From positions 372,001-436,000 of the forward strand of contig NZ_SBHM01000007.1 of NCBI RefSeq assembly GCF_004028095.1: 64,000 nucleotides of DNA, in the 5' to 3' direction. The notes under the pieces were generated by a model. The model saw only the letters and a list, made by a program, of their open reading frames with translations, was not told where the DNA came from and ran no database searches. A program made the position numbers and the translations under genes. Position 1 is the first letter of the stretch; each line of letters starts with the position of its first letter. The stretch is from Paenarthrobacter ureafaciens (GTDB lineage Bacteria; Actinomycetota; Actinomycetes; Actinomycetales; Micrococcaceae). Shown piece after piece: positions 55,734 to 64,000 of the stretch.

Positions 55734-58454
55734 CTATTTCTTCGCCGCTGCCTTGCGGGCCGGTGCCTTGCGGGTGGTCCGTTTCACCGGGCCCTTGGCG
55801 CGCTTCTCGGCGAGCAGCTCGATGGCCCGTTCCCTGGTGAGCTCTTCCAAGGACGTGGAACGCGGAACCGTAATGTTGGTGACGCCGTCAGTGATGTAGG
55901 GGCCGAAGCGGCCTTCCTTCACCACGATGTTCTTTTCCGACACGGGATCGGGACCGAACTCAGCCAGCGGCGGGACCGCTGCACGGGCGCCACGCTGCTT
56001 GGGCTGCGAATAGATCTCCAGCGCCTGCTCCAGGGTGATCGTGAAGATTTCCTCCTCCGAACCAATGGAGCGCGAGTCCGTCCCCTTCTTCAGGTAAGGC
56101 CCAAAGCGGCCGTTCTGCACGGTGATGGGGTTGCCTTCCGCGTCCTCGCCGAGGACCCGTGGCAGGCTCATCAGCTGCAAAGCTTCGTCCAGCGTGACGG
56201 TGTCCACGGACATGGACTTGAACAGCGAGCCGGTGCGGGGCTTGACCTTCACAGGCTTCTTGGGCGGCTTCGGCTTGCCGTTCTTGTAATACTCAACCGG
56301 CTGATTGGCGAGCTGTTCTTCCGTCATTTCCGGGATGATCTCGGTGACGTAAGCGCCGTAGCGGCCGTTCTTGGCTACAACTGTGTGCCCGGTGTGCGGA
56401 TCTGTTCCCAGGACCCGTTCCTCGGGTGCCGCCGTTTCCATGAGCTCGATGGCCTTGGCTGCCGTCAGCTCATCCGGGGCCAGTTCCTCGGGAACATTGG
56501 CCCGCGCGGACTCCACGACCTCCCCGGTTTTCTCATCGACCGTGGGGATGGTGCTCTCAAGGTACGGGCCGAACTTACCCACCCGCAGCGTGATGCCGTC
56601 TGCGATCGGCACGGAGTTGATCTCGCGGGCGTCGATCTCGCCGAGGTTGTTGACGATGCTCAACAGGCCGGGATCGGCATCTTCTCCGTAGTAGAAGTGC
56701 TTCAGCCATGCTGCGCCCACCGCTTGCCCGTTGGCGATCTTGTCCAGGTCGCCTTCCATGTCAGCGGTGAATTCGTAGTCCACATAGTCGGTGAAGTGCT
56801 GTTCCAGCAGGCGGATCACAGAGAAGGCGATCCAGCTGGGTACCAGCACGGAACCTTGTTTGCGGACGTAGCCGCGGTCCTGGATGGTGGAAATGGTCGA
56901 AGCGTAGGTAGACGGGCGTCCAATGCCTCGCTTTTCCAGTTCAGCGGTCAATGACGCTTCGGTGTACCTCGGCGGCGGAGATGTCTCGTGGCCAACCGCA
57001 ACAATATCCGAGGCGGTAAGGGAATCGTCCTTGGCCACGTTCGGCAGGCGGCGGGCGTCGTCCGAGTCGTCATCGCCGCGGCCCTCGTCCTTGCCTTCCT
57101 CATAGGCGGCAAGGAAGCCGGGGAAGGTGATCACGGTACCGGAAGCAGAGAACTCGGCGTCCCGGCCGTCCGCTGCAACTGCGCCAAGGCGGATGGTTGC
57201 CGTGGAGCCCTTGGCATCTGCCATCTGGGAGGCCACGGTGCGCTTCCAAATGAGTTCGTACAGCCGGAACTCGTCTCCGCTGAGCTGCTTGGCCACCTGG
57301 GCCGGGGTGCGGAAGGAGTCACCGGCCGGGCGGATAGCCTCGTGCGCTTCCTGGGCGTTCGCGGCCTTGTTCGCGTAGATCCGCGGACTCTGCGGCACGA
57401 ATTCGGGACCGTAGAGCTCAGCAGCCTGGCGACGCGCGGCCGTGACGGCCTCGTCGCTCAACGCCGAGGAGTCCGTACGCATATAGGTGATGTAGCCGTT
57501 TTCATAGAGGCGCTGCGCAACCTGCATGGTGCTCTTGGAGGAGAACCTGAGCTTACGGCCGGCTTCCTGCTGCAGCGTGGAAGTGGTGAACGGGGCGGCG
57601 GGACGGCGGGTGTACGGCTTGGTGTCCACGGAGCGGACCTTGCAGTCCGCGTTCTCCAGGCCGGCAGCAAGGGAGGTGGCTAGTTCCTCGTTGAGGTGGA
57701 CCACGTTCGAGGAGACCAGCTGGCCGTCGTCATTGAAATCGCGGCCGGTGGCAACCTTGGAGCCGTCGACGGCAGCAAGCTTGGCCTTGAAGGAGCCCGA
57801 CTCGGCGCCGAATTGGCCCGTCAGGTCCCAGTAGGAAGCGGCCTTGAACGCCATGCGCTCACGTTCACGGTCAACCACCATCCGGGTCACCACGGACTGC
57901 ACGCGTCCTGCGGAAAGGCCGCGGGCAACCTTGCGCCACAGCACAGGCGATATTTCGTAGCCGTACAGCCTGTCCAGGATCCGTCGGGTTTCCTGCGCAT
58001 CAACGAGGGCCGTGTCCACGTCGCGCAGGTTGTCCATCGCGCGGTGGATTGCTTCCTTGGTGATTTCACCGAAGGTCATGCGGTAGACCGGAACTTTGGG
58101 CTTCAGGACCTCAAGGAGGTGCCACGCGATGGCTTCGCCTTCGCGGTCCCCGTCGGTTGCGAGGTAAAGCGCGTCGGCGTCTTTCAGCTGGGCCTTGAGT
58201 TCGGCGACCTTTTTCTTCTTGTCCGGGGAGACGACGTAGTACGGCTTGAAGTCGTGCTCAACGTCAACAGCGAACTTGCCCAGCGAGGTCTTCTTGAGTT
58301 CTGCAGGGAGGTCGGACGGCTGCGGAAGGTCACGGATGTGACCAATGGAAGCCTCGACGATGAAGCCTTCGCCAAGGTACTTGGCGATGGTCTTGCTCTT
58401 GGCCGGAGACTCCACGATCACGAGTTTCTTGCCGGTTTTTGCCTTGCTGGGCAC
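55734..58454 (-). CDS. topA: DNA topoisomerase I
   Basis: Type IA topoisomerase that relaxes negative supercoils. Start GTG 58454 (AGGAG 5 nt upstream) gives 906 residues, as in other actinobacteria. The Toprim domain opens with KLVIVESPAKSKTIAKYLG and has TDGDREGEAIAWHL; the active Tyr324 lies in GYITYMRTDSS. The C-terminal half lacks zinc fingers and instead has repeated GRFGPYLKKG-type units (GKFGPYLES, GRYGAYVTE, GRFGPYLKK, GRFGPYITD). It ends in a Lys/Arg/Ala-rich tail KRTTRKAPARKAAAKK, typical for the actinobacterial enzyme and needed for processivity there. Confidence 0.97.
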   Translation of the reverse strand: MPSKAKTGKKLVIVESPAKSKTIAKYLGEGFIVEASIGHIRDLPQPSDLPAELKKTSLGKFAVDVEHDFKPYYVVSPDKKKKVAELKAQLKDADALYLATDGDREGEAIAWHLLEVLKPKVPVYRMTFGEITKEAIHRAMDNLRDVDTALVDAQETRRILDRLYGYEISPVLWRKVARGLSAGRVQSVVTRMVVDRERERMAFKAASYWDLTGQFGAESGSFKAKLAAVDGSKVATGRDFNDDGQLVSSNVVHLNEELATSLAAGLENADCKVRSVDTKPYTRRPAAPFTTSTLQQEAGRKLRFSSKSTMQVAQRLYENGYITYMRTDSSALSDEAVTAARRQAAELYGPEFVPQSPRIYANKAANAQEAHEAIRPAGDSFRTPAQVAKQLSGDEFRLYELIWKRTVASQMADAKGSTATIRLGAVAADGRDAEFSASGTVITFPGFLAAYEEGKDEGRGDDDSDDARRLPNVAKDDSLTASDIVAVGHETSPPPRYTEASLTAELEKRGIGRPSTYASTISTIQDRGYVRKQGSVLVPSWIAFSVIRLLEQHFTDYVDYEFTADMEGDLDKIANGQAVGAAWLKHFYYGEDADPGLLSIVNNLGEIDAREINSVPIADGITLRVGKFGPYLESTIPTVDEKTGEVVESARANVPEELAPDELTAAKAIELMETAAPEERVLGTDPHTGHTVVAKNGRYGAYVTEIIPEMTEEQLANQPVEYYKNGKPKPPKKPVKVKPRTGSLFKSMSVDTVTLDEALQLMSLPRVLGEDAEGNPITVQNGRFGPYLKKGTDSRSIGSEEEIFTITLEQALEIYSQPKQRGARAAVPPLAEFGPDPVSEKNIVVKEGRFGPYITDGVTNITVPRSTSLEELTRERAIELLAEKRAKGPVKRTTRKAPARKAAAKK

Positions 58455-58588
58455 GGTGCTCCTACAGAAAAAATGTGTATTTGGGCTGGTGCCCATATTG
58501 GCCTAGTTCACCATAGTTTGCAGAATCCTGCGTTTGGGCCGGTCAATCCGCCCTTCCAGGATGCCGGTTGGTGGCTGGCTCCTGAATC

Positions 58589-59338
58589 CTAGTTCCCGGG
58601 CGCTGACCGATCGTCCGGAATCATCGACCATAACGTAGCAACACGTTCAGCATCTTGCGGAATCCGGGTGGGATCCTCGAGCTCGTACTCCCTGAGAATT
58701 TCACGGATTCTGTCCGAAAGTTCCTTACGCTGCTGGTTGGTCAAATACAGCAGGTTGCTGGACAGGAGCACCGATGCCGGTTCCTCCGCAGTCTCACCGC
58801 GTTGCCGCCGTTCGCCCCTGGCCTTGGCAAAAGCGGACGCCCTCCGCCTGAACGCATCGAGTTCCAGATCGACAACCGCGATCTCCGGGCTGGCGACGCT
58901 GCCGCCGGAAATGGTGACGTCCTTCCCTGCCGCCTTCCACCGACGTTCGCGGGCGTCGCCTGCGTTCTCGGCCGGAACAACGATCCCCCACTTCTGGAGT
59001 GCGCGGAGGTGGTAGCTCATGGCGCTGGGAGTCAGGCCCGTCCTGGCAGCAAGTTCCGTGGCCGTGTGGCTTACCTGCGTGGCATAAAGTTCCGAGATGA
59101 CTTCCAACCTCGCCGCGTGCGCCAAGGCGCGGATGGCTTTGGGATCGGTGATCTCAACTTTTTGCTCGTTACGTCCACTGCCCGCCGGTTCGCCCGCTAC
59201 CCCGGTCTCCTGATTCTTCGCAATCACTTCATCAGTGTAATCAGCGTCACGTCCAGGGAGATCAGCGCCACGTGGGGGTACTGATGGAGTGCGGGTGCCG
59301 GCACCGGGGAATGACCTCCGTGGATCTGCGTGCGTCAT
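58589..59338 (-). CDS. ArsR-like winged HTH transcriptional regulator
   Basis: The 249-residue product has a winged HTH (about 65-130; DPKAIRALAHAARLEVISELYATQVSHTATELAARTGLTPSAMSYHLRALQKWGIV) and a C-terminal helical part with LLSSNLLYLTNQQRKELSDRIREILREYE. The N-terminal about 55 residues are low complexity. ATG 59338 overlaps the methyltransferase stop as ATGA, which supports it, although a shorter protein from a start near residue 58 would retain the whole domain. Target and effector unknown. Confidence 0.85.
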   Translation of the reverse strand: MTHADPRRSFPGAGTRTPSVPPRGADLPGRDADYTDEVIAKNQETGVAGEPAGSGRNEQKVEITDPKAIRALAHAARLEVISELYATQVSHTATELAARTGLTPSAMSYHLRALQKWGIVVPAENAGDARERRWKAAGKDVTISGGSVASPEIAVVDLELDAFRRRASAFAKARGERRQRGETAEEPASVLLSSNLLYLTNQQRKELSDRIREILREYELEDPTRIPQDAERVATLWSMIPDDRSAPGN

Positions 59339-60981
59339 GGAGATTTGCCCGGCTCGGCCGGCACGAGGAATCCGTCCAGGACCAGATTGCCCACCTCATG
59401 GAAGAGCGTAGAGGTGAAGGCTTCGGCGTCGAATCCCTCTTCCCCTCCCAGGAGGGCTTCCAGTGCCTTGATGATCTGGTTGACGCTGAGGTCACCGTCG
59501 CAGGCAGAGACGAAGCCGGCTAGTTCGCTGCTCAGCAAGTTGGTCCTGCGGAGGCCTGCCCCCTGCCGCAACAGAATCACTCCGGGGTGCTCAGCGCCCG
59601 GCCGTTGATGCCTCTCCTCGGTGACGTCCTCGGCCACCAGCAAATGGGCCTCGTTCAACTGGTTGGCCGACAGCCAGTCCGCCCTCTCGATGGCCGCGCC
59701 CAAGTGGGGGCCAATGGGTTGCTCGATGGGGTAGGTGATTTCCTCGAACCGGCTGATGGTGCCCTGACTTCCGGCCGGCCGACGCAACCAGATCATGCCG
59801 AAACCAATGCCCTCCACATTCCGGGAGGCAAAGTCCTCAAGGTAGGCAGCGTAGGCCTCCTTGTAATGGTTCGGGTCCCGGGACTCGGATGCGTCCTGGA
59901 GCCAGGTCTCGGCGTACTGTTCGGGCCCCACCTGCTCGCGTTGGATGAACCAGACATCCAGTCCGGAACCCTCGAGCCAGGACGCAGGCCGGTCCTTCCA
60001 CTGCGCACCAGCGGTGATCTCCCAGTTGCCCAGCATTTGGGCGGTTCCGCCTGGCTCAAGGACGCTGCCGAGGGACTTCACCAAGGAAGAGACGATCTGG
60101 TCGCCCGGCAAACCGCCATCCCTGTAGGTGAACCGGTCTGCTGCGGATTCTCCCTTGGTGCGGGGAGTGATGACGAAGGGCGGGTTGGAGACTACGAGGT
60201 CGAATCGTTCGCCTTCCACCGGTTCCAGGAGGGAACCGAGCCTCAGGCTGATGCGGGCTTCGAGGTTGTTTGGATCCACTTCCAAGGCTGCGGCGTTGAG
60301 GACGAGATTGAACCTCGTGAAGGCCAGGGCCCTTTCCGAAATGTCTGTTGCCGTGACGTGCTCACAATGGTGGAGCAGGTGGAAGGTCTGGATTCCGCAA
60401 CCGGTACCCAGGTCCAGGGCACGCTTGGCATGCGGCCTAATGGTGGTCTGCACCAGCGTTGTGGAAGCCTGGCCGATTCCCAGGACGTGGTCGTGCCGCA
60501 GCACGCCCGGCTGCTGGTGGGCCGCCAGGTCACTCGCCACCCACAGTTCCGCTCCGCCGCTGCCGTCCGGATTAGCGTCCCATCCATAAGGACGGACATC
60601 GACGGCGGCGGTAGCAACCCCGTCCGCGATGGAGACGAGCCCGAGCTCGGCGAGCCCGTTGGCACCTGGACCTGGCAGGGCGGCATCAACGTCCGCAACA
60701 GCCTGCGGAACCGCAAGAAGCCAGAGCCGCACCAGGACGGTTAACCCCCGCAGCCCGGCCTGGCCCGAACCCGACGTCCGTTCCGTGGCCAAAAGGGCCG
60801 GGATGATCTGGTCCCTGCCCAGCGCCGCATAGGCTGATGGCCCCAGAAGGTCCGCAACGCCGTCGAGCGTGTAATTCACTGACTTGAACGCGTCTGCAAG
60901 GGCAGCCAGGAGCGCCGGTTGGTCACTGCGGGGAGCATCGGGGGTATTGCCTGAGGAAAACACTGATGTGGATGGGTTCAC
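59335..60981 (-). CDS. Class I SAM-dependent methyltransferase, HemK/RsmC-like with DUF7059 N-domain
   Basis: The 548-residue product has an N-terminal helical domain (about 20-150) found in actinobacterial relatives, then a Rossmann methyltransferase: ALDLGTGCGIQTFHLLHHCEHVTATDISERAL (SAM binding) and VVSNPPFVI (the NPPF/Y catalytic motif of enzymes that methylate a planar amide or amine, as in PrmC, RsmC). A C-terminal domain of about 180 residues has no recognisable function. It probably modifies a ribosomal or rRNA target, but the substrate is unproven. It overlaps the ArsR-like gene. Confidence 0.85.
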   Translation of the reverse strand: MNPSTSVFSSGNTPDAPRSDQPALLAALADAFKSVNYTLDGVADLLGPSAYAALGRDQIIPALLATERTSGSGQAGLRGLTVLVRLWLLAVPQAVADVDAALPGPGANGLAELGLVSIADGVATAAVDVRPYGWDANPDGSGGAELWVASDLAAHQQPGVLRHDHVLGIGQASTTLVQTTIRPHAKRALDLGTGCGIQTFHLLHHCEHVTATDISERALAFTRFNLVLNAAALEVDPNNLEARISLRLGSLLEPVEGERFDLVVSNPPFVITPRTKGESAADRFTYRDGGLPGDQIVSSLVKSLGSVLEPGGTAQMLGNWEITAGAQWKDRPASWLEGSGLDVWFIQREQVGPEQYAETWLQDASESRDPNHYKEAYAAYLEDFASRNVEGIGFGMIWLRRPAGSQGTISRFEEITYPIEQPIGPHLGAAIERADWLSANQLNEAHLLVAEDVTEERHQRPGAEHPGVILLRQGAGLRRTNLLSSELAGFVSACDGDLSVNQIIKALEALLGGEEGFDAEAFTSTLFHEVGNLVLDGFLVPAEPGKSP

Positions 60982-61072
60982 GTTGCCAGTCTATGGTCGG
61001 GGTTGCCCTGCCGGTTCACCGTGGATGCGCTATGTGGAAAGACTCCCGCGGGGAAACCGGTAGCGTGGAACC

Positions 61073-61516
61073 ATGCTCAATGTCTCCTCCACAGTCCGCC
61101 GTGCCGGCATGGTTCTCACTGCCGCCGGCTTCCTGCTGGCAGCCACCGCATGCCAGCAGCCGGTGGACATCTCCCGCGCCGATGTGTCCGCCTGGAAGAA
61201 GGACGCACTGCCCGCCGCTTCCGGCATTGTGTTGGAGGACTCGGGAAAGATCCTGGACCGGGACCCGATCGTGAAGGATGCTCAGAACGTTGCTGCCGGC
61301 CAGTACACCCTCACCATGGCCTGTGACGGCGGAGGAAAAGCCTTCTTCGCGGTATCCACGGGCGGACAGCAGATCGCCGACGCCGGCGCTGCCTGCAACG
61401 GCAGCCGTGAAACCGTGAAGATCAAGATCCCGGCCACGGGGGCGGTCATCATCTCCACGAGCAGCGTTGACGCGCCATTGATCTACGCCTACCAACTGGC
61501 GCCCGCGACGAGCTGA
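61073..61516 (+). CDS. Small putative lipoprotein, paralogue of next gene
   Basis: The 147-residue product has a signal ending FLLAATACQQP (lipid Cys27) and a beta-rich body. The segment AGQYTLTMACDGGGKAFFAVSTGG and ETVKIKIPATGAVIISTSSVD matches GGTYAVTLACRGTRRVSFKVALDES and ARVSVVQLEADAVLDITVGTRSD of the next gene, so the two are tandem paralogues. Two extracytoplasmic Cys (MAC and AAC) could form a disulfide. No known function. Start ATG 61073. Confidence 0.75.
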   Translation: MLNVSSTVRRAGMVLTAAGFLLAATACQQPVDISRADVSAWKKDALPAASGIVLEDSGKILDRDPIVKDAQNVAAGQYTLTMACDGGGKAFFAVSTGGQQIADAGAACNGSRETVKIKIPATGAVIISTSSVDAPLIYAYQLAPATS

Positions 61517-61582
61517 ACTCCGCCTCCATCGAACCAACAACCGGCTCTATGGAGAGCCGGCGCGCAAGCGTAAAGTCAGAAC

Positions 61583-62116
61583 ATGGGCGGCAAGGCGGCT
61601 GGCTCCGTGGGACCGCGACGGTTGGCGGGTTCCGCCGTCGTGCTTCTGCTTGGAGTGGTCACGGCGCTGACGGGGTGCGAGTACACCTATGAGGAACCTG
61701 GCCGGGCCGAAGCTGATTCCACGACCTCCGCGGGCAGGAACGTAGTGCTTCCTCCGGATCCGGCCTTGGAATCAACAGTGACCGGTGAAGCCCTGAAAGA
61801 GTGGGCGCAAGCGGCACTGCCCGAATCCCAGGGACGGTCTTTCTACTCAAGCAGCGGCTACCTTGAGCCAGGAGAATCACGGACGGAACAAACGGTTCAA
61901 CTGCCCGGCGGCACGTACGCGGTGACGTTGGCCTGCCGCGGCACCCGCAGGGTCTCCTTCAAAGTGGCGCTTGATGAATCGGATTTGGTGGATCTGACCC
62001 TTGGGTGCGCAAATGCCCGCGTGAGCGTCGTGCAACTCGAGGCTGATGCGGTCCTGGACATCACTGTTGGAACGAGGTCCGATGCCAACTTCGCGTACCG
62101 GGTCAGCCGGCTTTAG
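61583..62116 (+). CDS. Small putative lipoprotein, second of a pair
   Basis: The 177-residue product has a signal ending VVTALTGCEYTYEEP (lipid Cys32), an acidic linker, a helical segment EALKEWAQAALPESQGRSFYSSSG and a beta-rich C-half like that of the preceding protein, with the same Cys pair (LAC, LGC). It lies 66 nt downstream of its paralogue. Function unknown; surface-exposed lipoprotein by inference. Confidence 0.75.
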   Translation: MGGKAAGSVGPRRLAGSAVVLLLGVVTALTGCEYTYEEPGRAEADSTTSAGRNVVLPPDPALESTVTGEALKEWAQAALPESQGRSFYSSSGYLEPGESRTEQTVQLPGGTYAVTLACRGTRRVSFKVALDESDLVDLTLGCANARVSVVQLEADAVLDITVGTRSDANFAYRVSRL

Positions 62117-62169
62117 CGGGTCAGCCGCCTTGGGCGGGTAGCCGCCTTTGGTTCGGCGCCCGACGGCGG

Positions 62170-63066
62170 TCAGGCGGCTTCGCAGCCGTCCGGACACCTC
62201 AAGGTTGCCGGATCCGAAGCGCAATCCGCGCAGTAAAGCGTCAACGTACGGCAGCTTGGGTTGGAGCAGTTCTCGAACTTGTTGGTGGGCGCCGAGCACC
62301 GGACACACGAGCCGATGGTCTTGGCGTCGTCGCTGAACTCCACATGCATGCGCTTGTCGAAGACGTACAGCGAGCCCTCCCAAAGACCGTTGTCCTTGAA
62401 GGTCTCTCCATACCGGACGATTCCGCCGTCCAATTGGTAGACCTCCTTGAATCCCCGGTTGACCATCAGGCTGGAGAGAACTTCGCAACGAATCCCGCCG
62501 GTGCAGTACGTAACTACAGGCTTATCTTTGAGGTCGTCGTACTTCCCCGAGTCCAGTTCCTTGATGAAGTCGTGCGTTGTGGCGACGTCCGGGACCACCG
62601 CATCCTTGAACTTGCCGATCTGAGCCTCGAACGCGTTGCGGCCGTCAAAGAAAACAACGTCCTCGCCGTCGGCCTTCTTGCTGTCCAGCAGGGCGTGCAG
62701 CTCCTCGGGCTGCAGGTGCTTACCGCCACCCACAACGCCGTTCTCGTCCACTTTCAACTCGCCCGGTGCGCCGAAGGAGACAATCTCATCGCGGACCTTG
62801 ACGCTGAGCCGCGGAAAGTCGTCAGCGCCGCCGTCGGACCATTTGAAGTCGATATCGTGGAAACCCTTGTACTCACGCGTGGTTTTGACGTACTGCTTCA
62901 TGTTGTTGAGCTCACCGCCGACAGTTGCGTTGATGCCGTCCTTGGAGATCAGGATGCGGCCGGTAAGGCCCAGTTTCTCGCAGAGGGCGCGCTGCCATAG
63001 GCGCACTGCATCCGGGTCGGCGATCGGAGTAAAGCCGTAAAAAAGTACAATTCGGTTCAAAGCCAC
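62170..63066 (-). CDS. trhO: tRNA uridine(34) hydroxylase TrhO (rhodanese family)
   Basis: Oxygen-dependent hydroxylation of U34 in tRNA to 5-hydroxyuridine. The 298-residue product has an acylphosphatase-like N-terminal domain ([47 protein letters not shown]), a rhodanese domain with catalytic Cys188 in [17 protein letters not shown], and a cysteine-rich C-terminal tail ([21 protein letters not shown]) that could bind zinc. Start ATG 63066. It is convergent with the lipoprotein gene. Confidence 0.93.
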   Translation of the reverse strand: MALNRIVLFYGFTPIADPDAVRLWQRALCEKLGLTGRILISKDGINATVGGELNNMKQYVKTTREYKGFHDIDFKWSDGGADDFPRLSVKVRDEIVSFGAPGELKVDENGVVGGGKHLQPEELHALLDSKKADGEDVVFFDGRNAFEAQIGKFKDAVVPDVATTHDFIKELDSGKYDDLKDKPVVTYCTGGIRCEVLSSLMVNRGFKEVYQLDGGIVRYGETFKDNGLWEGSLYVFDKRMHVEFSDDAKTIGSCVRCSAPTNKFENCSNPSCRTLTLYCADCASDPATLRCPDGCEAA

Positions 63067-63182
63067 CGTTAAAGGTTACTTGGTGTATTAGAATCCCGCG
63101 GCGAAGTCACAATTTCATAAGCACCCGCTAGCGGGCAGAACCGGCTCTGTTGCTTCCCGGAGCGCTGGCATACTCTCTCTAC

Positions 63183-63878
63183 ATGAGTCCAGACGCCTTG
63201 GTTGAAGACATCGCACACCTCTTGGAAGTCTGGGTAGCCGGGTGGACCGGCTGCCGGGGCTACGAATCACGGCAAGAGGGCCGTTTTCCTGCCGCGCTGC
63301 GCGCCGACAAGACAGGTGACTGGGAGTACTTTGCCCATGACCCTTCCGACGAGGAATTCGCTGCACTGGCTGCGAAAACCGCAGAAGCAGAGACCCGGAT
63401 CCTGACGATCCTGACCAACGACGTTCAACGGTACAAGTACCTTGCCGAACAACACGGACTCAACGTCAACTCCGCTTCCCAGACCATGATGATCGTGGAC
63501 ATGGAGACCCAGGATGCCGAAGATCCCTGGCTTCCCGACGATGATCTTGAACTGGCCACCAGCGAGTCCAATGGCGTGCACTACGCCGTGGTCCATTCCG
63601 GTGAGCAGGTGGCCGCGAGCGGCCGGGTTTACGTGGTGAACGGCACAGCGGTGTTCGACAAGATCGTCACGGAGCCCGCCTTCCAGCGGCGCGGCTTGGG
63701 AACTTTCATCATGAAGGCACTGGCCGCCCAGGCTTTCTCGCACGACGTCGAGAACGGGCTGCTGCTGGCTTCGTTGGACGGGCAGAAGCTCTACTCCCAC
63801 CTCGGTTGGGACGTGGTGTGCCACGTCCTCATGATGTCCGTGGGAAGCTCTGGAGGACCGGACCTTTCCGCGGAATGA
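63183..63878 (+). CDS. GNAT family N-acetyltransferase
   Basis: Start ATG 63183 (MSPDALVEDIAHLLEVWVAGWTGCRGY) gives 231 residues. The C-terminal GNAT fold (about 115-215) has ASGRVYVVNGTAVFDKIVTEPAFQRRGLGTFIMKALAAQAFSHDVENGLLLASLDGQKLYSHLGW, including the acetyl-CoA loop QRRGLG. The N-terminal half (about 1-110) is an additional domain found in actinobacterial relatives. Substrate unknown. It is divergent from trhO. Confidence 0.88.
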   Translation: MSPDALVEDIAHLLEVWVAGWTGCRGYESRQEGRFPAALRADKTGDWEYFAHDPSDEEFAALAAKTAEAETRILTILTNDVQRYKYLAEQHGLNVNSASQTMMIVDMETQDAEDPWLPDDDLELATSESNGVHYAVVHSGEQVAASGRVYVVNGTAVFDKIVTEPAFQRRGLGTFIMKALAAQAFSHDVENGLLLASLDGQKLYSHLGWDVVCHVLMMSVGSSGGPDLSAE

Positions 63879-63890
63879 CAGAATGGGTTG

Positions 63891-64000
63891 GTGGCCGCAC
63901 CATCCCTGATCCCCTTGCTGAGCCGGACAACCGATCCGGAGCAACTTCGCCACGTCCACACCATCCCGGCGCGCAAAGCCGTCAACGAGCCGTGGCCCGA
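63891..64000 (+). CDS. Start of a DEAD/DEAH-box helicase, cut by window edge
   Basis: The frame from GTG 63891 encodes AAPSLIPLLSRTTDP and EQLRHVHTIPARKAVNEPWP before the window ends. This resembles the N-terminus of large actinobacterial DEAD/DEAH helicases of the YprA/Lhr-like type (pattern HVxxIPAR ... PWP). Only about 36 residues are visible, with no helicase motif, so the call rests on that short match. Confidence 0.5.
   Translation, partial: MAAPSLIPLLSRTTDPEQLRHVHTIPARKAVNEPWP

Overview
The window is chromosomal DNA of a high-GC actinobacterium, most likely Micrococcaceae of the Arthrobacter/Paenarthrobacter group. The reasons are uniformly GC-rich codon use, frequent GTG/TTG starts, a 32-residue actinobacterial bS22 gene next to an Rv0500A-like HTH gene, and a core gene order (ccdA, ResA-like, phosphoglycerate-mutase-like, glutaredoxin-like, SerB1-like HAD, bS22, HTH, proC, sugar-phosphate isomerase, ppx) that I recall from the Rv0496-Rv0527 part of Mycobacterium tuberculosis. 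The species call is an inference.

Left core block (1-8.6 kb): cytochrome c maturation genes (ccdA, a ResA-like lipoprotein, a histidine phosphatase), YceI, two Pro/Gln-rich membrane proteins, the redox regulator Rex, a glutaredoxin-like protein, a HAD-IB phosphatase, an orphan AbiEi/DUF559 protein, bS22 and a small HTH protein. Three arrays of one 32-bp repeat family lie here. Two of them, in opposite orientation, bracket the DUF559 gene.

Accessory region (8.7-50.7 kb): a DAHP synthase with an aromatic-amino-acid leader peptide, then about 31 kb of plant-polysaccharide catabolism that strongly resembles the Bacillus subtilis yes/lpl rhamnogalacturonan locus. It holds a CE7 esterase, a frameshifted YesU-like DUF1961 protein, a CE12 rhamnogalacturonan acetylesterase, three ABC importers (LplABC-like and two YesOPQ-like, all without an ATPase), two DUF624 (YesL-like) proteins and a GH42 beta-galactosidase. 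Two long fusion proteins join a Gfo/Idh/MocA oxidoreductase to a DUF6807 domain. One of these sits in a tightly coupled operon with an alpha/beta hydrolase and an M24 'pita-bread' protein that has lost metal ligands. An operon follows that fits oxidative galacturonate degradation: a uronate-dehydrogenase-like SDR, an enolase-superfamily acid-sugar dehydratase or cycloisomerase, 5-keto-4-deoxyglucarate dehydratase, alpha-ketoglutarate semialdehyde dehydrogenase and a further Gfo/Idh/MocA protein. A divergent LacI regulator and near-identical LacI-type operators tie 26.8-41.1 kb together. No pectate or RG lyase, GH105 or GH28 is present, so depolymerisation must be encoded elsewhere.

Next come a FadR-type regulator with a double operator, an FMN lactate oxidase/dehydrogenase, glutamate dehydrogenase, an ArsR regulator, an AcuC-like deacetylase and a TrkH/TrkA potassium transporter.

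Right core block (50.7-64 kb): proC, a complete IS256-group insertion sequence with 25-bp terminal repeats and an 8-bp target duplication, a sugar-phosphate isomerase, Ppx/GppA, an SseB-like protein, topoisomerase I, an ArsR-like regulator, a class I methyltransferase, two related lipoproteins, the tRNA hydroxylase TrhO, a GNAT protein and the start of a DEAD/DEAH helicase. The accessory region appears to have been placed between the proC and bS22/HTH halves of an ancestral block. No rRNA, tRNA or CRISPR array was recognised.
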